DNA of 64,000 bases, taken from the NCBI GenBank assembly GCA_024114885.1, contig CP099424.1, positions 1,612,001-1,676,000 on the forward strand, in the 5' to 3' direction. The stretch comes from Septoria linicola (Eukaryota; Ascomycota; Dothideomycetes; Mycosphaerellales; Mycosphaerellaceae). Position numbers and translations under genes: made by a program. Within the stretch, counting starts at the first letter, position 1; each line of letters starts with the position of its first letter. This document shows positions 1 through 10,527 of this stretch, in pieces. A model generated the notes under the pieces. The model made no database searches. It had not been told where the DNA came from and saw only the letters and a list, made by a program, of their open reading frames with translations.

Positions 1-522
1 GATTTATGCCTTTCCACTGATGATAGTACATCTTGTTCATACCTGGATCACTTTTGTCTGCTCAGACACCACTGAAATTGAATCACAAAATAACCCATGA
101 CATTGCATTCTTATTGTATGCAGAGGGCATAGAAAGACTTATGGGATCTGTTCAAGCTCATTCGTGTCCAGTCGTCCGCCGACAGAAGCAGAATCATCTC
201 CCAATTCGCCTAAGCTGAGACTATCGCTCAGCCCTGCAGCTCCTTCATACCCATGCCACACTCGCATATACCTGATCGGTCCTCCATCACGTCAGAGGCG
301 TTCACAAGGAAGATCAGAGGCAAGCATATCACAGCACAGACAAACTACTCGTCACCATGAACTGCGTCTGCGTCTATTTCTGTCTACTCTACCTAGTCCG
401 CCACGTTGCGATCCCGGCCACCACCAGATCGACGCTTTACTCTGCTTACTGGGCTTACACCCATCTCCACAACCGACAACACCCCAGCTCAAATCCCAAC
501 TTTTGGCAGCCATTGTGTCGAT
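1..522. other. intergenic, 3' of SKI2
   Basis: No convincing gene is seen. The overlapping short plus-strand frames here lack domains, start context and introns, and differ in composition from the real genes of the window. This is the 3' flank of the SKI2 gene, whose stop codon lies at 523-525. Confidence 0.6.
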
Positions 523-3500
523 CTACATGTACAAACTCGCCGTAGCACAAATATCCCTCTTGATCAACTCTTGACAAACCTGCATCTTATTGAACAACGT
601 CGGATCACCAATAATCCGCGCCGCGTTCTTCACTTCCCTGCACGTCTCGTCCAATCTCGTAATGACTCGGACAATCGTGCCTTCCAACACATCAGTCAAA
701 TCCGTGATTCGTGAGAACGGCATCCCCCGAGCCCATTCGTACACAACTTCGACCAAGCCGAAGCGAGGGCGAGAGACAAAGTCGTTGGAATCATCGGAGG
801 AGAGAATGACCTGGTGGAGAGTTTGATAGCGGTTGACTTTCTCCGATATGGCGACGATGGTTTCTTGGCCCTTTTCGAGTTGCGGGGTCATGTTTGGTAC
901 CGCGTCGGTTTTCTCTTGGAAGACGAACGAGGAGAGCAAGGCGACGATCTCTTCGGGTTCGTAGTCTGCGAGGACGTTTTCGAGGACGAGTTCGGTGAGG
1001 ACGAGTTCGTCTGCTGAGTGGATTTCACAGGCGACTTTGCCCTTGAGTTCGACGCGGGAGGAGTCGTCGATGAAGCCGAGGTCTTTGAGGACGTTGATGC
1101 GTTGTTCGTAGTCGGGTAGGAGCTGAAGGTTTTGATCGGACATTAATTGACGGATCGAGTCGATCTTGTCGCGAATCACCCATTGATCGTGGGCCATGGC
1201 GAAGTGCTTGGGCAGTTGTGGACACTGGATGCACTCGCATTCTGAGGCGACGGAAGCTGCTTTGCTACGTTCGTCGAGAAGCGTGCGAATGTTCATGTCT
1301 TTGAGGTACTTGTAGTAGTCAAGCTCGTTCCAGGTCGACGATGTCCAAGAAGAGCAAGTTGTGAGGAGTTCTGACTTTGCTTTGGCCATCGCCTCCGGAT
1401 CACGCTGCAGGACACCGCTGATGTCGATCTGGATGTGTGAGCCCGTCAGAGCCTGCACATCATCGAGAGGTATCGTGACGGTACGTAGCTGTATCTCGTT
1501 CTCGTTCTGAGGCAAGTCGATGAAGCGGCGGCGAAAACGAGGCAGGAATGGCAAGAAGTCGGCGTCTTGTCGCTTGCGTTGGTTGCGGTAGAGCACTTCC
1601 AAGACTTGCACAGTAGTCGATGAGCCTTTGCTTGCTCCCTCTCGAAGCAGCACACCGGCTGTGCGGACGTTGTTCTTGCCTTTGAAGACAATTAGTCGCT
1701 TCGGCTGGAACATACGGCGACCGACAGGCGTTGACAACATCATAAGGTGTAGGCTTAAAGTCAACTTCTCATACTCCACAGCGGCAGCTTGACAGGCATC
1801 AATGTCCTTGTCACAGATGTCACAAGGCTCTCGCACCACTTTCTCGAGATCTGCCTCCGATAGTTTGATCTGCTTTTGGTGCTCAGGCAGAAGTGCTTGG
1901 GTAGCATTCTCCGAGAATGACCGCTTGATCATCTCTTCGATTTTCAGCGCCTCGACTCGCAGGAGATTGAGGATCATGTTGTAGGTCAGGCGGAACTGTG
2001 ACCTCAGTTTCGTCGGCTCACCCAGCATCATCTGGCGAAGACGACCAGCAGGAGGAGCTTCATCCGCACCGGGGCTCACCAAGATGACATAACCGACCGT
2101 ATCAAGACCTCTTCGTCCAGCACGCCCCGCCATTTGAGTATACTCTCCGGGAAGCAGATCTCGGAAAGACTTGTTGTCGTACTTCCTGAATCCAGAGAAA
2201 ATCACTGTCCTGGTCGGCAAGTTTAGTCCCATGGCAAAGGTCTCTGTTGCAAATAGGACCTTGACCAGCGTCTTCGAGAACAGAATCTCGACACATTCCT
2301 TGACGATAGGAAGCAACCCCCCGTGATGGACAGCAATGCCACGCGCGAGCAACTCTCGCATTCGTCGGATCTGTGGCAGTGTGCGATCATCCGGCTTCAG
2401 ACGTGCCAGAGATTTCTCCAGAATCATATGGATAGCGCTCTTCTCTGTTGCGGTGCAGAAGTCTAGGTTGGACAGCGCGTCTGCATTCTCCTCGCAGCGC
2501 TTCTTTGAGAAGACGAAAATGGTACACGGCAGCAGCTCTTCCTTTCGCAGGTGCTGTACAAGGTGGACCCATATGTTTCGATCTTGAGCTGCCGTAGTGC
2601 GTCCGCCACCTCTGCCAGTGCGAGCAATGTTGCCTTGACCACGGGTGGCAGGCGCACCACGCCCGCGCTGCTGGGGCCCGCCGCGCTGGTTACCACCTCC
2701 TCTTTGCTGACCGCCACGTCCTTGCGGAGCACCGCGACCGCCTCGTCCGCCACGACCCGCGGCCACAGCTGCGTCTTCTTTCTCCTTTGCTTTGGCCTCT
2801 GCTGCAATGATCTTGTCACGGCCACTCATGGCATCGTTGGCATCCTTCCAGCCCTTCTCGATGAAGTGTTTGTTGGAGTCAACAATCTTAAACATCTTCT
2901 TATCAGCCCACAGATAATGTTCCAGCGGCACGGGACGCTTCGGTGTTGAGATCACATATATGTCCTTCTTCTTTGTCCGACCAACCCACGAAGCGAATTC
3001 GTAAGTGTTTGGAACCGTAGCAGATAGGCAGATCAGAGTGACATGCTCTGGTAACATGATGATGACTTCTTCCCAGACCACACCACGTTCAGAGTCGTTG
3101 ACATAGTGGACTTCGTCGAAAATGACGAACTCCACATCTCGAATCAAATCTGCGCCGCGGTAGAGCATACTTCGCAGAATTTCCGTTGTCATGATGAGAC
3201 AGCTGGCTTCCGGTCGGATCTGTACATCTCCTGTCAAAATGCCAACATCGTCGAATTCATTCCGGAAATCGCGGAACTTTTGATTGCTGAGTGCCTTGAT
3301 TGGAGAAGTGTAGATCGCTTTTGTCATGTGCTTAGCTGCAAGTGCAATGGCGTATTCGGCCACGACAGTCTTTCCTGCAGAGGTGTGGGCGGCGACAAAG
3401 ACAGAGTCTCCATTTTCCAGGTGGTAGACTGCTTCCTTTTGGAAGGTGTCGAGCTCGAAAGGCCAGTTCCGTGCCATTTCGGGCACAAGCTCGCGAAAGT

Positions 3501-4386
3501 TCGTGATGTCTCTGTTGACATCCACCATGTGAGCCCACTCTCTCCCGCCTTGCTTGTTGCGTGCTACAGCAAGAGGACCATGTGCTGCTAGTGCAGGGAA
3601 CTCGACGGGAAGCAGCGCATCGAGCTCTTCTTCAGCATTGCTTTCGTCGTCTTCGTCATGCTCGCCATTCTCCTTCGGAAGCGACACGCCATTCTGCAAG
3701 GCCTCTGGCACATCAGACTGCTCATCAAGAACTTCCTCTACCTCCTTGGCAGCTTCATCATCCTGCTTAGGCTTTTCGCCAACGCGGAATCCTCTGGTGA
3801 AGCCAGGTGGCACTTCAAGCAAACCACCTTCAGCAGCAAAGTTGATGACTTTGTTGAGCTTGTCAGACTTTCGTGCGCCGTCTGCGTCCTGCTGTCTTTG
3901 AATGACCTCGTCCTCAAACGCAGCGGTTGCCTCCACAGCATCCAGTCCGCCCGGTGCAAACGGATAAAACCCAGCCGCGCCTCTCACAAAGTCAGCACGA
4001 TTCGCAGGTTTCCGTAGAAGAGACGTCGAGTTCTTTGCTGTTGCACTATTCGCTGGCACTGTCACTTCCTTGTAGCCAGTGACACGTCCTTCGAGACCTT
4101 CTCTCGTGAACCTGATGATGGTTCTCGTTTGCGTTGGACCGATAGCAAACAGTTCATTATAGTTGGTAGGTGCATCCCAGCGCTGTTGCAAGCGGTCCAG
4201 CCATTCTGGGCTGAATGAAGTCGATGGGGTCAGGAATTGACTTTCGAGGCTCGCCTTCACATCCTCAGGCGACTTGCGTATTCGTTTGCGGGGCTTTGCT
4301 TGGTCGAGCAGATCATCAATGTCCTCGTGGACATCTGTAGCTGCAATTGACAAGCCTTCTAAGGCTGCTGTCAGCTTGTCGGCCAT
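523..4386 (-). CDS. SKI2: Ski2-like DEVH RNA helicase of the Ski complex
   Basis: An intronless 1287-residue protein. It has the Ski2/Mtr4 helicase layout: Walker A AHTSAGKT at about residues 333-340, motif II DEVH at 424-427, motif III SAT at 455-457 and motif VI QMAGRAGRRG at 751-760, followed by the long C-terminal helical part. Ski2 is known as the 3'-5' helicase that feeds cytoplasmic mRNA to the exosome together with Ski3 and Ski8. The N-terminus with a PxxW-type Ski region (about 50-100) separates it from nuclear Mtr4. A Gly/Arg-rich stretch of RGG type at about 544-597 lies where the helicase insertion domain is expected; acidic, low-complexity sequence lies at 205-257. The ATG at 4384-4386 is the first in frame and the full family length is present. 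The C-terminal end (ICATASLYM) is typical of fungal Ski2. Assignment is firm. Confidence 0.95.
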   Translation of the reverse strand: MADKLTAALEGLSIAATDVHEDIDDLLDQAKPRKRIRKSPEDVKASLESQFLTPSTSFSPEWLDRLQQRWDAPTNYNELFAIGPTQTRTIIRFTREGLEGRVTGYKEVTVPANSATAKNSTSLLRKPANRADFVRGAAGFYPFAPGGLDAVEATAAFEDEVIQRQQDADGARKSDKLNKVINFAAEGGLLEVPPGFTRGFRVGEKPKQDDEAAKEVEEVLDEQSDVPEALQNGVSLPKENGEHDEDDESNAEEELDALLPVEFPALAAHGPLAVARNKQGGREWAHMVDVNRDITNFRELVPEMARNWPFELDTFQKEAVYHLENGDSVFVAAHTSAGKTVVAEYAIALAAKHMTKAIYTSPIKALSNQKFRDFRNEFDDVGILTGDVQIRPEASCLIMTTEILRSMLYRGADLIRDVEFVIFDEVHYVNDSERGVVWEEVIIMLPEHVTLICLSATVPNTYEFASWVGRTKKKDIYVISTPKRPVPLEHYLWADKKMFKIVDSNKHFIEKGWKDANDAMSGRDKIIAAEAKAKEKEDAAVAAGRGGRGGRGAPQGRGGQQRGGGNQRGGPQQRGRGAPATRGQGNIARTGRGGGRTTAAQDRNIWVHLVQHLRKEELLPCTIFVFSKKRCEENADALSNLDFCTATEKSAIHMILEKSLARLKPDDRTLPQIRRMRELLARGIAVHHGGLLPIVKECVEILFSKTLVKVLFATETFAMGLNLPTRTVIFSGFRKYDNKSFRDLLPGEYTQMAGRAGRRGLDTVGYVILVSPGADEAPPAGRLRQMMLGEPTKLRSQFRLTYNMILNLLRVEALKIEEMIKRSFSENATQALLPEHQKQIKLSEADLEKVVREPCDICDKDIDACQAAAVEYEKLTLSLHLMMLSTPVGRRMFQPKRLIVFKGKNNVRTAGVLLREGASKGSSTTVQVLEVLYRNQRKRQDADFLPFLPRFRRRFIDLPQNENEIQLRTVTIPLDDVQALTGSHIQIDISGVLQRDPEAMAKAKSELLTTCSSWTSSTWNELDYYKYLKDMNIRTLLDERSKAASVASECECIQCPQLPKHFAMAHDQWVIRDKIDSIRQLMSDQNLQLLPDYEQRINVLKDLGFIDDSSRVELKGKVACEIHSADELVLTELVLENVLADYEPEEIVALLSSFVFQEKTDAVPNMTPQLEKGQETIVAISEKVNRYQTLHQVILSSDDSNDFVSRPRFGLVEVVYEWARGMPFSRITDLTDVLEGTIVRVITRLDETCREVKNAARIIGDPTLFNKMQVCQELIKRDICATASLYM

Positions 4387-4691
4387 CTTCCAAAACCACC
4401 AAAATATCGTTGTTTGGTGAAGTCTGTCGTGTTGGTGACGTTGATGAGGTAAGGTTCGACGGAGCTAAAATGTCGCCAAGCATTCGCGTCGGTCTGTTGT
4501 CCTGTTTGTCTCTCATCTTCGCGTTCGACAACACATCTGGGAGCTATCAACATCAATACAAAAACGAATCACGGGCGCGTTGGGGACGAGAGACACGTAT
4601 CTACCAGTAATAGCCCCAAACCGGAGCATGCTTGACGGTGATGCCACTCTACATCTCCGGGCATTGAGACCTGTTCTACTCCAAACCTTGC
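4387..4691. promoter_or_regulatory. SKI2 upstream region
   Basis: This 305-bp gap separates the SKI2 start (reading left) from the stop of the SDR gene. It must hold the SKI2 promoter and the SDR 3' end. I see no recognisable TATA box or regulator site. Confidence 0.4.
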
Positions 4692-5561
4692 TCACTTCAG
4701 ACCACCTGATATCAAGATCGACTGCCCGGTCATGTAGCCAGTCTTTGCCAACATGGTCACGACGTTGGCACACTCTTGCGTCGAACCTGCTCGGCCAACC
4801 GGAATATTCTTCACATCGCCTGGCGTGCCTTTAAGGAACTCCTCGTCAGGAATCATGCCTGTGCCTGTGATCATGGCAGGCGCAACATCATTACATGTGA
4901 TACCATCCTTCGCCAACTTGATCGCAAGATTCTTGCTCAAGCCCTGCACACCAGCTTTCGAGGCTGAGTAATGGCATCCATTGATAGACGTGCCTCCAGC
5001 GGCAATACTAGAAATGTAGATGATCCGACCCCAGCCCTTCGACTTCATGTGCGCCACTGCCAACTTCGTAAGAATGAAGCTGGCACGCAAATTAACATTG
5101 ATTGTGTAGTCCCATTCGTCAATGTCAATATCCAGAATGTCAGAGGTTCGCTTCCCGTAGCCAGCATTGGCTATGAGAATATCGGGCCCTTGACCATGTT
5201 GCGACTGAATTTCCTCAAATAGTCTCTTCAGATCGCTATCAGAAGCCTGGAAGATCTGTCAATAGTGTTGCTTGCTCAAAGAGGAGCATATCTTGCTTAC
5301 CATATCGGCCTTGTGAGCTGTGAGTGTACGTCCGTTGGCAGCGGGCTCCAATTCCTGAATCAATTGATCAACCGACGCCTTGTTTGAAGAGTATGTGAGA
5401 GCCAACAACGCTCCATGAGCGAAGAGATCTCGAGCACACGCTGCTCCAATGCCACCACTCGCTGTTGTTCGTTAGCCAGTATCACTACTATCGGCAATTA
5501 ACGGCTTCGAACCTCCAGTGATCAGGGCTAGTCTTCCCGAGATCTCGTTGTCGACAGGCAT
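4692..5561 (-). CDS. short-chain dehydrogenase/reductase (FabG-like)
   Basis: Three exons: 5513-5561, 5301-5461 and 4692-5255, with introns 5462-5512 (51 nt, CTAAC branch site) and 5256-5300 (45 nt). Both have GT-AG ends and keep frame, giving 257 residues. The product is a classical NAD(P)H-dependent SDR. The cofactor glycine motif TGASGGIG is created by the first splice, NAG lies in IANAGYG, the catalytic Ser is in YISSIAAGG and the catalytic pair in YSASK; the C-terminus is ISGGLK. It resembles 3-oxoacyl-[ACP] reductases, but substrate cannot be told from sequence. It is divergent from the Zn2Cys6 gene to its right, which could regulate it (inference). Confidence 0.88.
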
Positions 5562-6121
5562 TCTTGCTGTACAGTAACTTTCCACGGTGACCTTGGAAAT
5601 TGAGGGCAAGATCTGCTGGTGAAGCCTGATCCTTAATCAGTCAATGAAGGACAATGTATTGTTTAACAAGGGCGGGTGTGGCCTCAGAGTCAAAAGATGG
5701 TGAGGGGCCCTGTCGGCTCATCAGCTGCCGACTGGAAGGTCAAGTCTTCCTGCATGCTGCACATTGTGGTTTTGCCGGCAACACAACACCTTGCCAGCTT
5801 ATCGTGTTATGCTGCTCGTCTCCATGTCATGTTGAAATTCACAGTCAGACAGTAATGTGCACTCTAGCAAACCTGGAGACCGTTGTGCATGGGCCTGTGC
5901 TTACTAAGAAGATTTATGCAAGCTTTCCAAGCCCAGAAGTCAAAGCACAAGTCGTGGTTATTCTATTCCCTCTTGTCTGATTCACGTCGTCAAGAATGTT
6001 CAAAGTCGCTGCTCGTTCTGGCTCTACACCAGCATCGAGAGTCGCCTCGATGTCCTGAGGACGACTGACGAACTAGAGGCAGGTATAATATGTGCGAAAG
6101 CCTGGATCCGCCAACGAGAAG
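5562..6121. promoter_or_regulatory. divergent intergenic region, SDR and Zn2Cys6 gene
   Basis: A 560-bp stretch between two outward-reading start codons (SDR to the left, transcription factor to the right), so both promoters lie here. The short frames in it carry no recognisable domain. No defined CGG-type operator pair was identified by eye. Confidence 0.45.
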
Positions 6122-7729
6122 ATGTGTCGACTTGGCCATAAGAAAAGCCGGAAAGGATGCACCGCGTGTAAGCGACGACGTGTCAAAGTACGGTCCACCT
6201 GCGCTTGATGAGAAAGCATAGCTAATGGTATCAGTGCGATGAGCAAGCGCCATGCCGCAACTGCACGCGGCGTGGAGAGCAATGCAGCCTCTTGGCTCCA
6301 TCACCAAGCACTGTAAGTCATGGCGCCATGAGAATGGACATACCTACGTCCTTGAGTTCAGAGAACACATCCCGGTTGCTGCATATTTGACGCAGTCAAG
6401 AGGATTCCTTCAGCTATACATACTTACCACGCATAGCAGGGCGGCGAAAGAGAAATCGAGGGCTTCGTTAGCGCAGATGAATGGATGGAAGATTTGCGCT
6501 TGATGCGACATTTCATCAGAACGACAACGCTTGAGCCCTTGGGGGCGAGCCGTGAAAACCAGAGAATGTGGCAAGATATGGTGTCCGAGGAAGCAACACG
6601 CCATCATTTGGTCAGTCAACCCACCACGTCTAACGCACATCTACTGACAAACAGCACAGTACGTTTGTCCGAAACGAAATATGCTGAGCATGGCAGTACT
6701 AACCTTTCAGCGTGATGCACGGGATTCTCGCACTCTCCGCTCTTCACATCATTCATAAGCGCCCAGACGGGTCGGATCAGCATCTACGATTGTGCGACAA
6801 CCATCAGAGCAAGGCTTTGGAGTCTTTCCGCTCGATATTGGCTTCGCAGCCAACTGAAAAGATGTCCGCACCCATGTTCGCCCTGGCGAGTGTGATCAGT
6901 ATCTCGTATGCGCAATGCTCGTGAAGACGTTTGAAATCTGTAGCTGACGCTTGAGACAGATCAGTAGCGCGATCTTGTGCTACGGCTTTAGTCTTGCCGG
7001 AGCCGAAGTATGTGAGTATGGAGCAGGTAGCCGAACTCTTCCTCCTAACCAGAGGTGTGCGGACTGTTGTGGAAGCCTGCGGCGTATGGTTACATGCCAG
7101 CCAGCTCGCTCCGATACTCAAGGGCTACGACATCCCACATCCCGATGAGATCACGCTGCCGGACTCTATCAGAGACCGTTTTAAGGCGCTCAATGGCATG
7201 ATAGAGACTAACGTGCCGGATATGCACCAAAAGCGCATTTGTAAGGAGGCGATAATGCATCTAGAGGGCATCTACAGGAGCGTCTCGCATTATGATGCTA
7301 AAGACAGGCTACAAACAGGTACTGTCTTGTCCTAGGCTACCATCAATGGCTCGACTAACGCTTCATAGGCCATGTCTTCACGTGGATGACTTCCATACCA
7401 TCGGAATTCGTCATGTTCATTCAAGCATCGCTCCCGCCGGCCTTGGTGATCCTCGCACACTTTGCTTCAGTATCACTTGCCGCCCGATCGGCATGGTATA
7501 GCAGAAATTGGGGCAATTATTGCCTTCAAGGAATATCTATGGAGCTGCGTGGCCACGAGTTGCAACCGTGGCTCGAGTGGCCCAGGGCTCATGCAGAAAC
7601 GAATATGGTTGGTTTGCTGTATGCCACGATCAAAAGCAAGGCTGACTTCTTTTGTAGGCCATTTTGACCCCTCTGAAAGCTGATGCAGAGTCGCCCATTG
7701 CATATCGCATTGCTGAGCCGACGCCGTAG
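6122..7729 (+). CDS. Zn2Cys6 fungal transcription factor, possibly frame-damaged
   Basis: The N-terminus is a GAL4-type binuclear zinc cluster split by an intron. Exon 6122-6187 carries CTACK, and after intron 6188-6234 the CDEQAPCRNC-type second half follows, giving the six-Cys pattern. Further supported exons are 6235-6312, 6437-6610 (frame around MEDLRLMRHF), about 6711-6920 (MHGILALSALH, typical of fungal-specific regulators), 6960-7318, 7369-7607 and 7658-7729. Introns 6921-6959, 7319-7368 and 7608-7657 fit GT-AG and phase. The join between 6610 and 6712 does not: the good donor/acceptor pairs leave the frame one base out, so there may be an unusual splice, a sequence error or a real frameshift. 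If 7608-7657 is not spliced the stop is at 7667 instead. Nuclear DNA-binding role is family knowledge; its targets are unknown. Confidence 0.75.
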
Positions 7730-7989
7730 TGGTATTCAGTCCTTACAATCTGGCTGCCTTACGGGATCGCATTCGAGACCACAGAATGATGGAGTCGCAT
7801 CATGTACTATAACTGCAAGCGACTACCTTGTTGATGCTAGTCGTCGCACATCGCGCCCAATTTTTGCTCGTGCAGCAACGCGCGGTGACGCAGGGCCTTG
7901 GCGTTCGCTGCGAATACAACGGACACGAGCTGTACATACAAGTACTACACTCAAAACCAAGAACGGCACGAGCACCTCCACTGCTTGAA
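7730..7989. promoter_or_regulatory. upstream region of saponin-hydrolase-like gene
   Basis: A 260-bp gap between the regulator gene and the signal-peptide ATG at 7990. A longer frame opens upstream of 7990, but the added N-terminus would bury the signal peptide, so the start at 7990 is preferred. Confidence 0.4.
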
Positions 7990-9684
7990 ATGTTACTCGC
8001 TACCGCCATTTCGAGCTTTACTCCAGCAGTCTTCGGCAGTGCACTGGCGGCTGCAGCCTCGCGCCAAACCTCGCAATGGCTTTACTCTGATAACCAAGTA
8101 CCACATCCACCATCACCGGAACCCATCAGCATTACAAGTCTATCACTGCCTCCAGTGACACACAATACAGCACCCGGTGGCTGCTCAAGACACATTAATT
8201 CGCTGGAAACGGGCTGTATTGCCGCCAGCACTGGTCTTCAGGCAGGCAGTTTCCTTCCTGATGGCAACCACGTTCTTGCTACCGTCACATTTGTAGGAAC
8301 ACGCAACGACAGCGAGAGCTCGAAGGTACATGATGGCAAACAAGTCATCATTGTAAAGGCGGCTGGCGAGGTCTTTCCGAGTGGGGACTCGTGGAAATGT
8401 ATCACTTGCGGAGCTAAGGATTACAGCAACTCGTCTATCGCAAAAGACTACTCCTACCCGCAAGCCTTCAGTGACGGCAGACGAGTGCTGGCTGGTGCCT
8501 ATGTCATAGATTGTGGCAAGAATCTTACAAGTGATGAGTGTGACGTCGATTAACTGTCCATCTATCCTGTCCCTCTCGAAGACAAAATCGACCAATCTGG
8601 ACCTGGGGCTGCACTTCGAGAGTTGAGGCTACATCCTGACCAAGTGCATTTGGGTTTCAATGTGTTCAGCTTTGCCGGTGGCAGACTTGGGCAACACACC
8701 TTTACAGCTCGATTAAGCTTCAACCAGGACCCAACGACTGGTCAACCACTAGCTCCACGATATGAGCTTCGGAACGTCAATCAACTTTTAACTCCAATCT
8801 GCCTCCTGCAATATCTGTCAATGGGAGTGAGTTGCACGTCAATCAGAGTGCTATCACAGTTGGAGAACTACGCGGCTTCACCGGTACAGGCAAGGAGGTC
8901 ACGTACGTAGGCGACCCTATCGAGTCTTGCAATATCGATGTCATGGCAGCCGATTTGCAGACTGGCCAGGTCCGCCGCCTGACAAATCACCCAGGCTACG
9001 TAGACCCCGTCCAGTTCTCGCCCGATGATGGGTCTTTCGTGATCATGGACACACGTGGCTCAGATCGAACAGAATTCATGGCAGGCATGCGAGGAATCCC
9101 TCCTATCGTCGACGTAGTCACAACGACAGTGTGTGCCTCTGTCCGTAACAATGGTCCGAGAAGATTCTTCCAGCCTTGGCTGTTGGCCAGATACGGCGAC
9201 CGAGGCGACTACTACGGACAGGAGATCAACAATGCCTCTCACAGCACACTCGGCTCAGGCGCGTTCTATGATCCGAATTGGAACGGCATGGCCGATCCGT
9301 GGTTCTCACCAGACGGCACGAAGGTGGTCTACTGGCAAGCACAAATTGTCAGTCCTGCTTGTGGCGGTGAAAATACTCCCCCTTGCTTCAACTCCACCGA
9401 GCCGGGTGGAGTAACTGAGCGGATCATGATTGCTCATCTGACGAGTCGTAAGCCTCTGGCCCCAAGACAGGTAGATGAGCTGCCAGATGCCATTCCATGG
9501 GCTACACCATATGCGCCAGGCAAATCTACGAGCATCACACCTGTCCTACCTGCTGGTAACTACACACTCAAGGGCCGCTATAGCGGTCACGCGGATGTCC
9601 AGATCATCTCCAGCCCTAATATCTCTAACGCTCAAACAGTACAGATGAACTTCATCAACTTCTCCGATGATGGCGTGTACACAC
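7990..9684 (+). pseudogene. saponin-hydrolase-like secreted beta-propeller protein, 5' part of split gene
   Basis: Starting at ATG 7990 there is a signal peptide (MLLATAISSFTPAVFGSALA) and then a secreted protein with paired cysteines and PD40/TolB-like propeller blades (QFSPDDGSFVIMDTRGSDRTE and DPWFSPDGTKVVYWQ regions). From memory of the family this matches fungal proteins annotated as saponin hydrolase, which remove sugars from plant saponins; no search was run. Three lesions are seen: an in-frame TAA at 8551-8553, a frame change near 8780, and the 52-kb transposon nest after 9684, whose inverted end supplies TAG at 9687-9689. The remaining 75 codons lie at 62045-62272. TAA could come from CAA by a RIP-type CpA change. 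A 71-nt GT-AG intron (8776-8846) would also repair the frame, but it would delete sequence that still looks coding. Confidence 0.85.
9677..9684 (+). repeat. 8-bp target site duplication, left copy
   Basis: GTACACAC lies directly before the hAT end and is repeated exactly at 62038-62045 directly after the other end. Eight bases is the hallmark length for hAT elements. Confidence 0.95.
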
Positions 9685-9698
9685 CATAGAAGTTGAAT
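9685..9698 (+). repeat. hAT terminal inverted repeat, left
   Basis: CATAGAAGTTGAAT, complementary to the right end at 62024-62037 with one mismatch. Its TAG ends the host reading frame two codons after the insertion point. Confidence 0.92.
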
Positions 9699-9795
9699 AA
9701 TGAATAGCTATTCAGGGGATTCAATTCATTCAATCGTTGAATGAATTTGAATACTTCAGCCCCTGAATATTACGAATATTCAAGATTCAATAAGC
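9699..9795 (+). repeat. hAT subterminal repeats, not RIP-mutated
   Basis: Repeated TTGAAT / ATTCAA / TGAATA words in both orientations. CpA and TpG are common here, in contrast to the interior that follows from about 9800. Confidence 0.7.
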
Positions 9796-10079
9796 AAAAG
9801 TATAGTTCACTTAGAGGCCTTTATATATAAAAGAGAAGTAAAGTCCTAAGTAAACAGATTAGCCTAGTTCTAACTATATTAATTAACTATAAAAGAGACG
9901 TTACTTATAGTATTACTACGCTTTAATAAGTACTAGTAATCTTTTAGTACTATTTGTAAGGAGTACTATAGCGATATATCTAGAGCTATTCTAAAATAAC
10001 TAGGCCTTATACGTTAGAATAGCTATCTTCTAATAGCTAAAGAGATATATACTATAAGGCTAATAGGTAAGATAATATT

Positions 10080-10527
10080 CGAGCGCTACCTAGAGCTATA
10101 GTACTACTAGCTTACTACTATAGACTAGAGGCTTCTATACGATATTACTAGCTTCCTTAGCCTTTTTAAAGAGCTAATAAAGAAGATAGAAGATAATAAA
10201 GCTACCTTTTAATACGTTTTAACTAGCTATAGAGTTTATTATCGACTACTTTAGTAATTAGTTAAGGCTCTACTCTTAAGCGTCTATAATACGATTAGCT
10301 ATTCGATAAAGCTAACTAGTATTTAAGAAATAGTATACTACGATTAATAATATAGGCGTATATATTACTACTATACTACTTTATCTAGACTTCTACTTTA
10401 TATAGATCTCTAGTCGTTAGTTAACGCTAATAAAGAGAGTATAGCTAGATAAGAATATAGAGAAGGTACGTAGGCTTTAGTAATACTATAAAGACAAGTT
10501 CTCGCTAACTAGTATAAGTAAAGATAT
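10080..10527 (+). pseudogene. hAT transposase, remnant before the Cop1 insertion
   Basis: Reading through RIP stops gives hAT-like sequence: a stretch at about 10232-10255 (EFIIDYFS) and NNIGVYITTILL at about 10346-10381, the position of the YxxAxxLHP motif. Toward the insertion point RRL..YYKDKF resembles the VRKLWEEYK segment. The frame runs through the GATAT duplication into 61530 without loss, which confirms that Cop1 split it. The earlier part (before about 10230) seems to be in another frame, so an old indel is likely. Confidence 0.7.
10523..10527 (+). repeat. Cop1 target duplication GATAT, left
   Basis: Matches 61525-61529 exactly, marking the insertion of Cop1 into the hAT. Confidence 0.9.

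Noticed and set aside
33..714. Several overlapping plus-strand frames at the left end
   Set aside because: They overlap one another and the SKI2 3' end, have no domain and look like random Ser/Pro/Arg-rich translations.
8776..8846. A GT-AG intron that would repair the frame of the saponin-hydrolase-like gene
   Set aside because: It is possible by signal and phase, but the removed sequence still reads as protein of the expected kind in the downstream frame, so a frameshift is the simpler reading. Left open.
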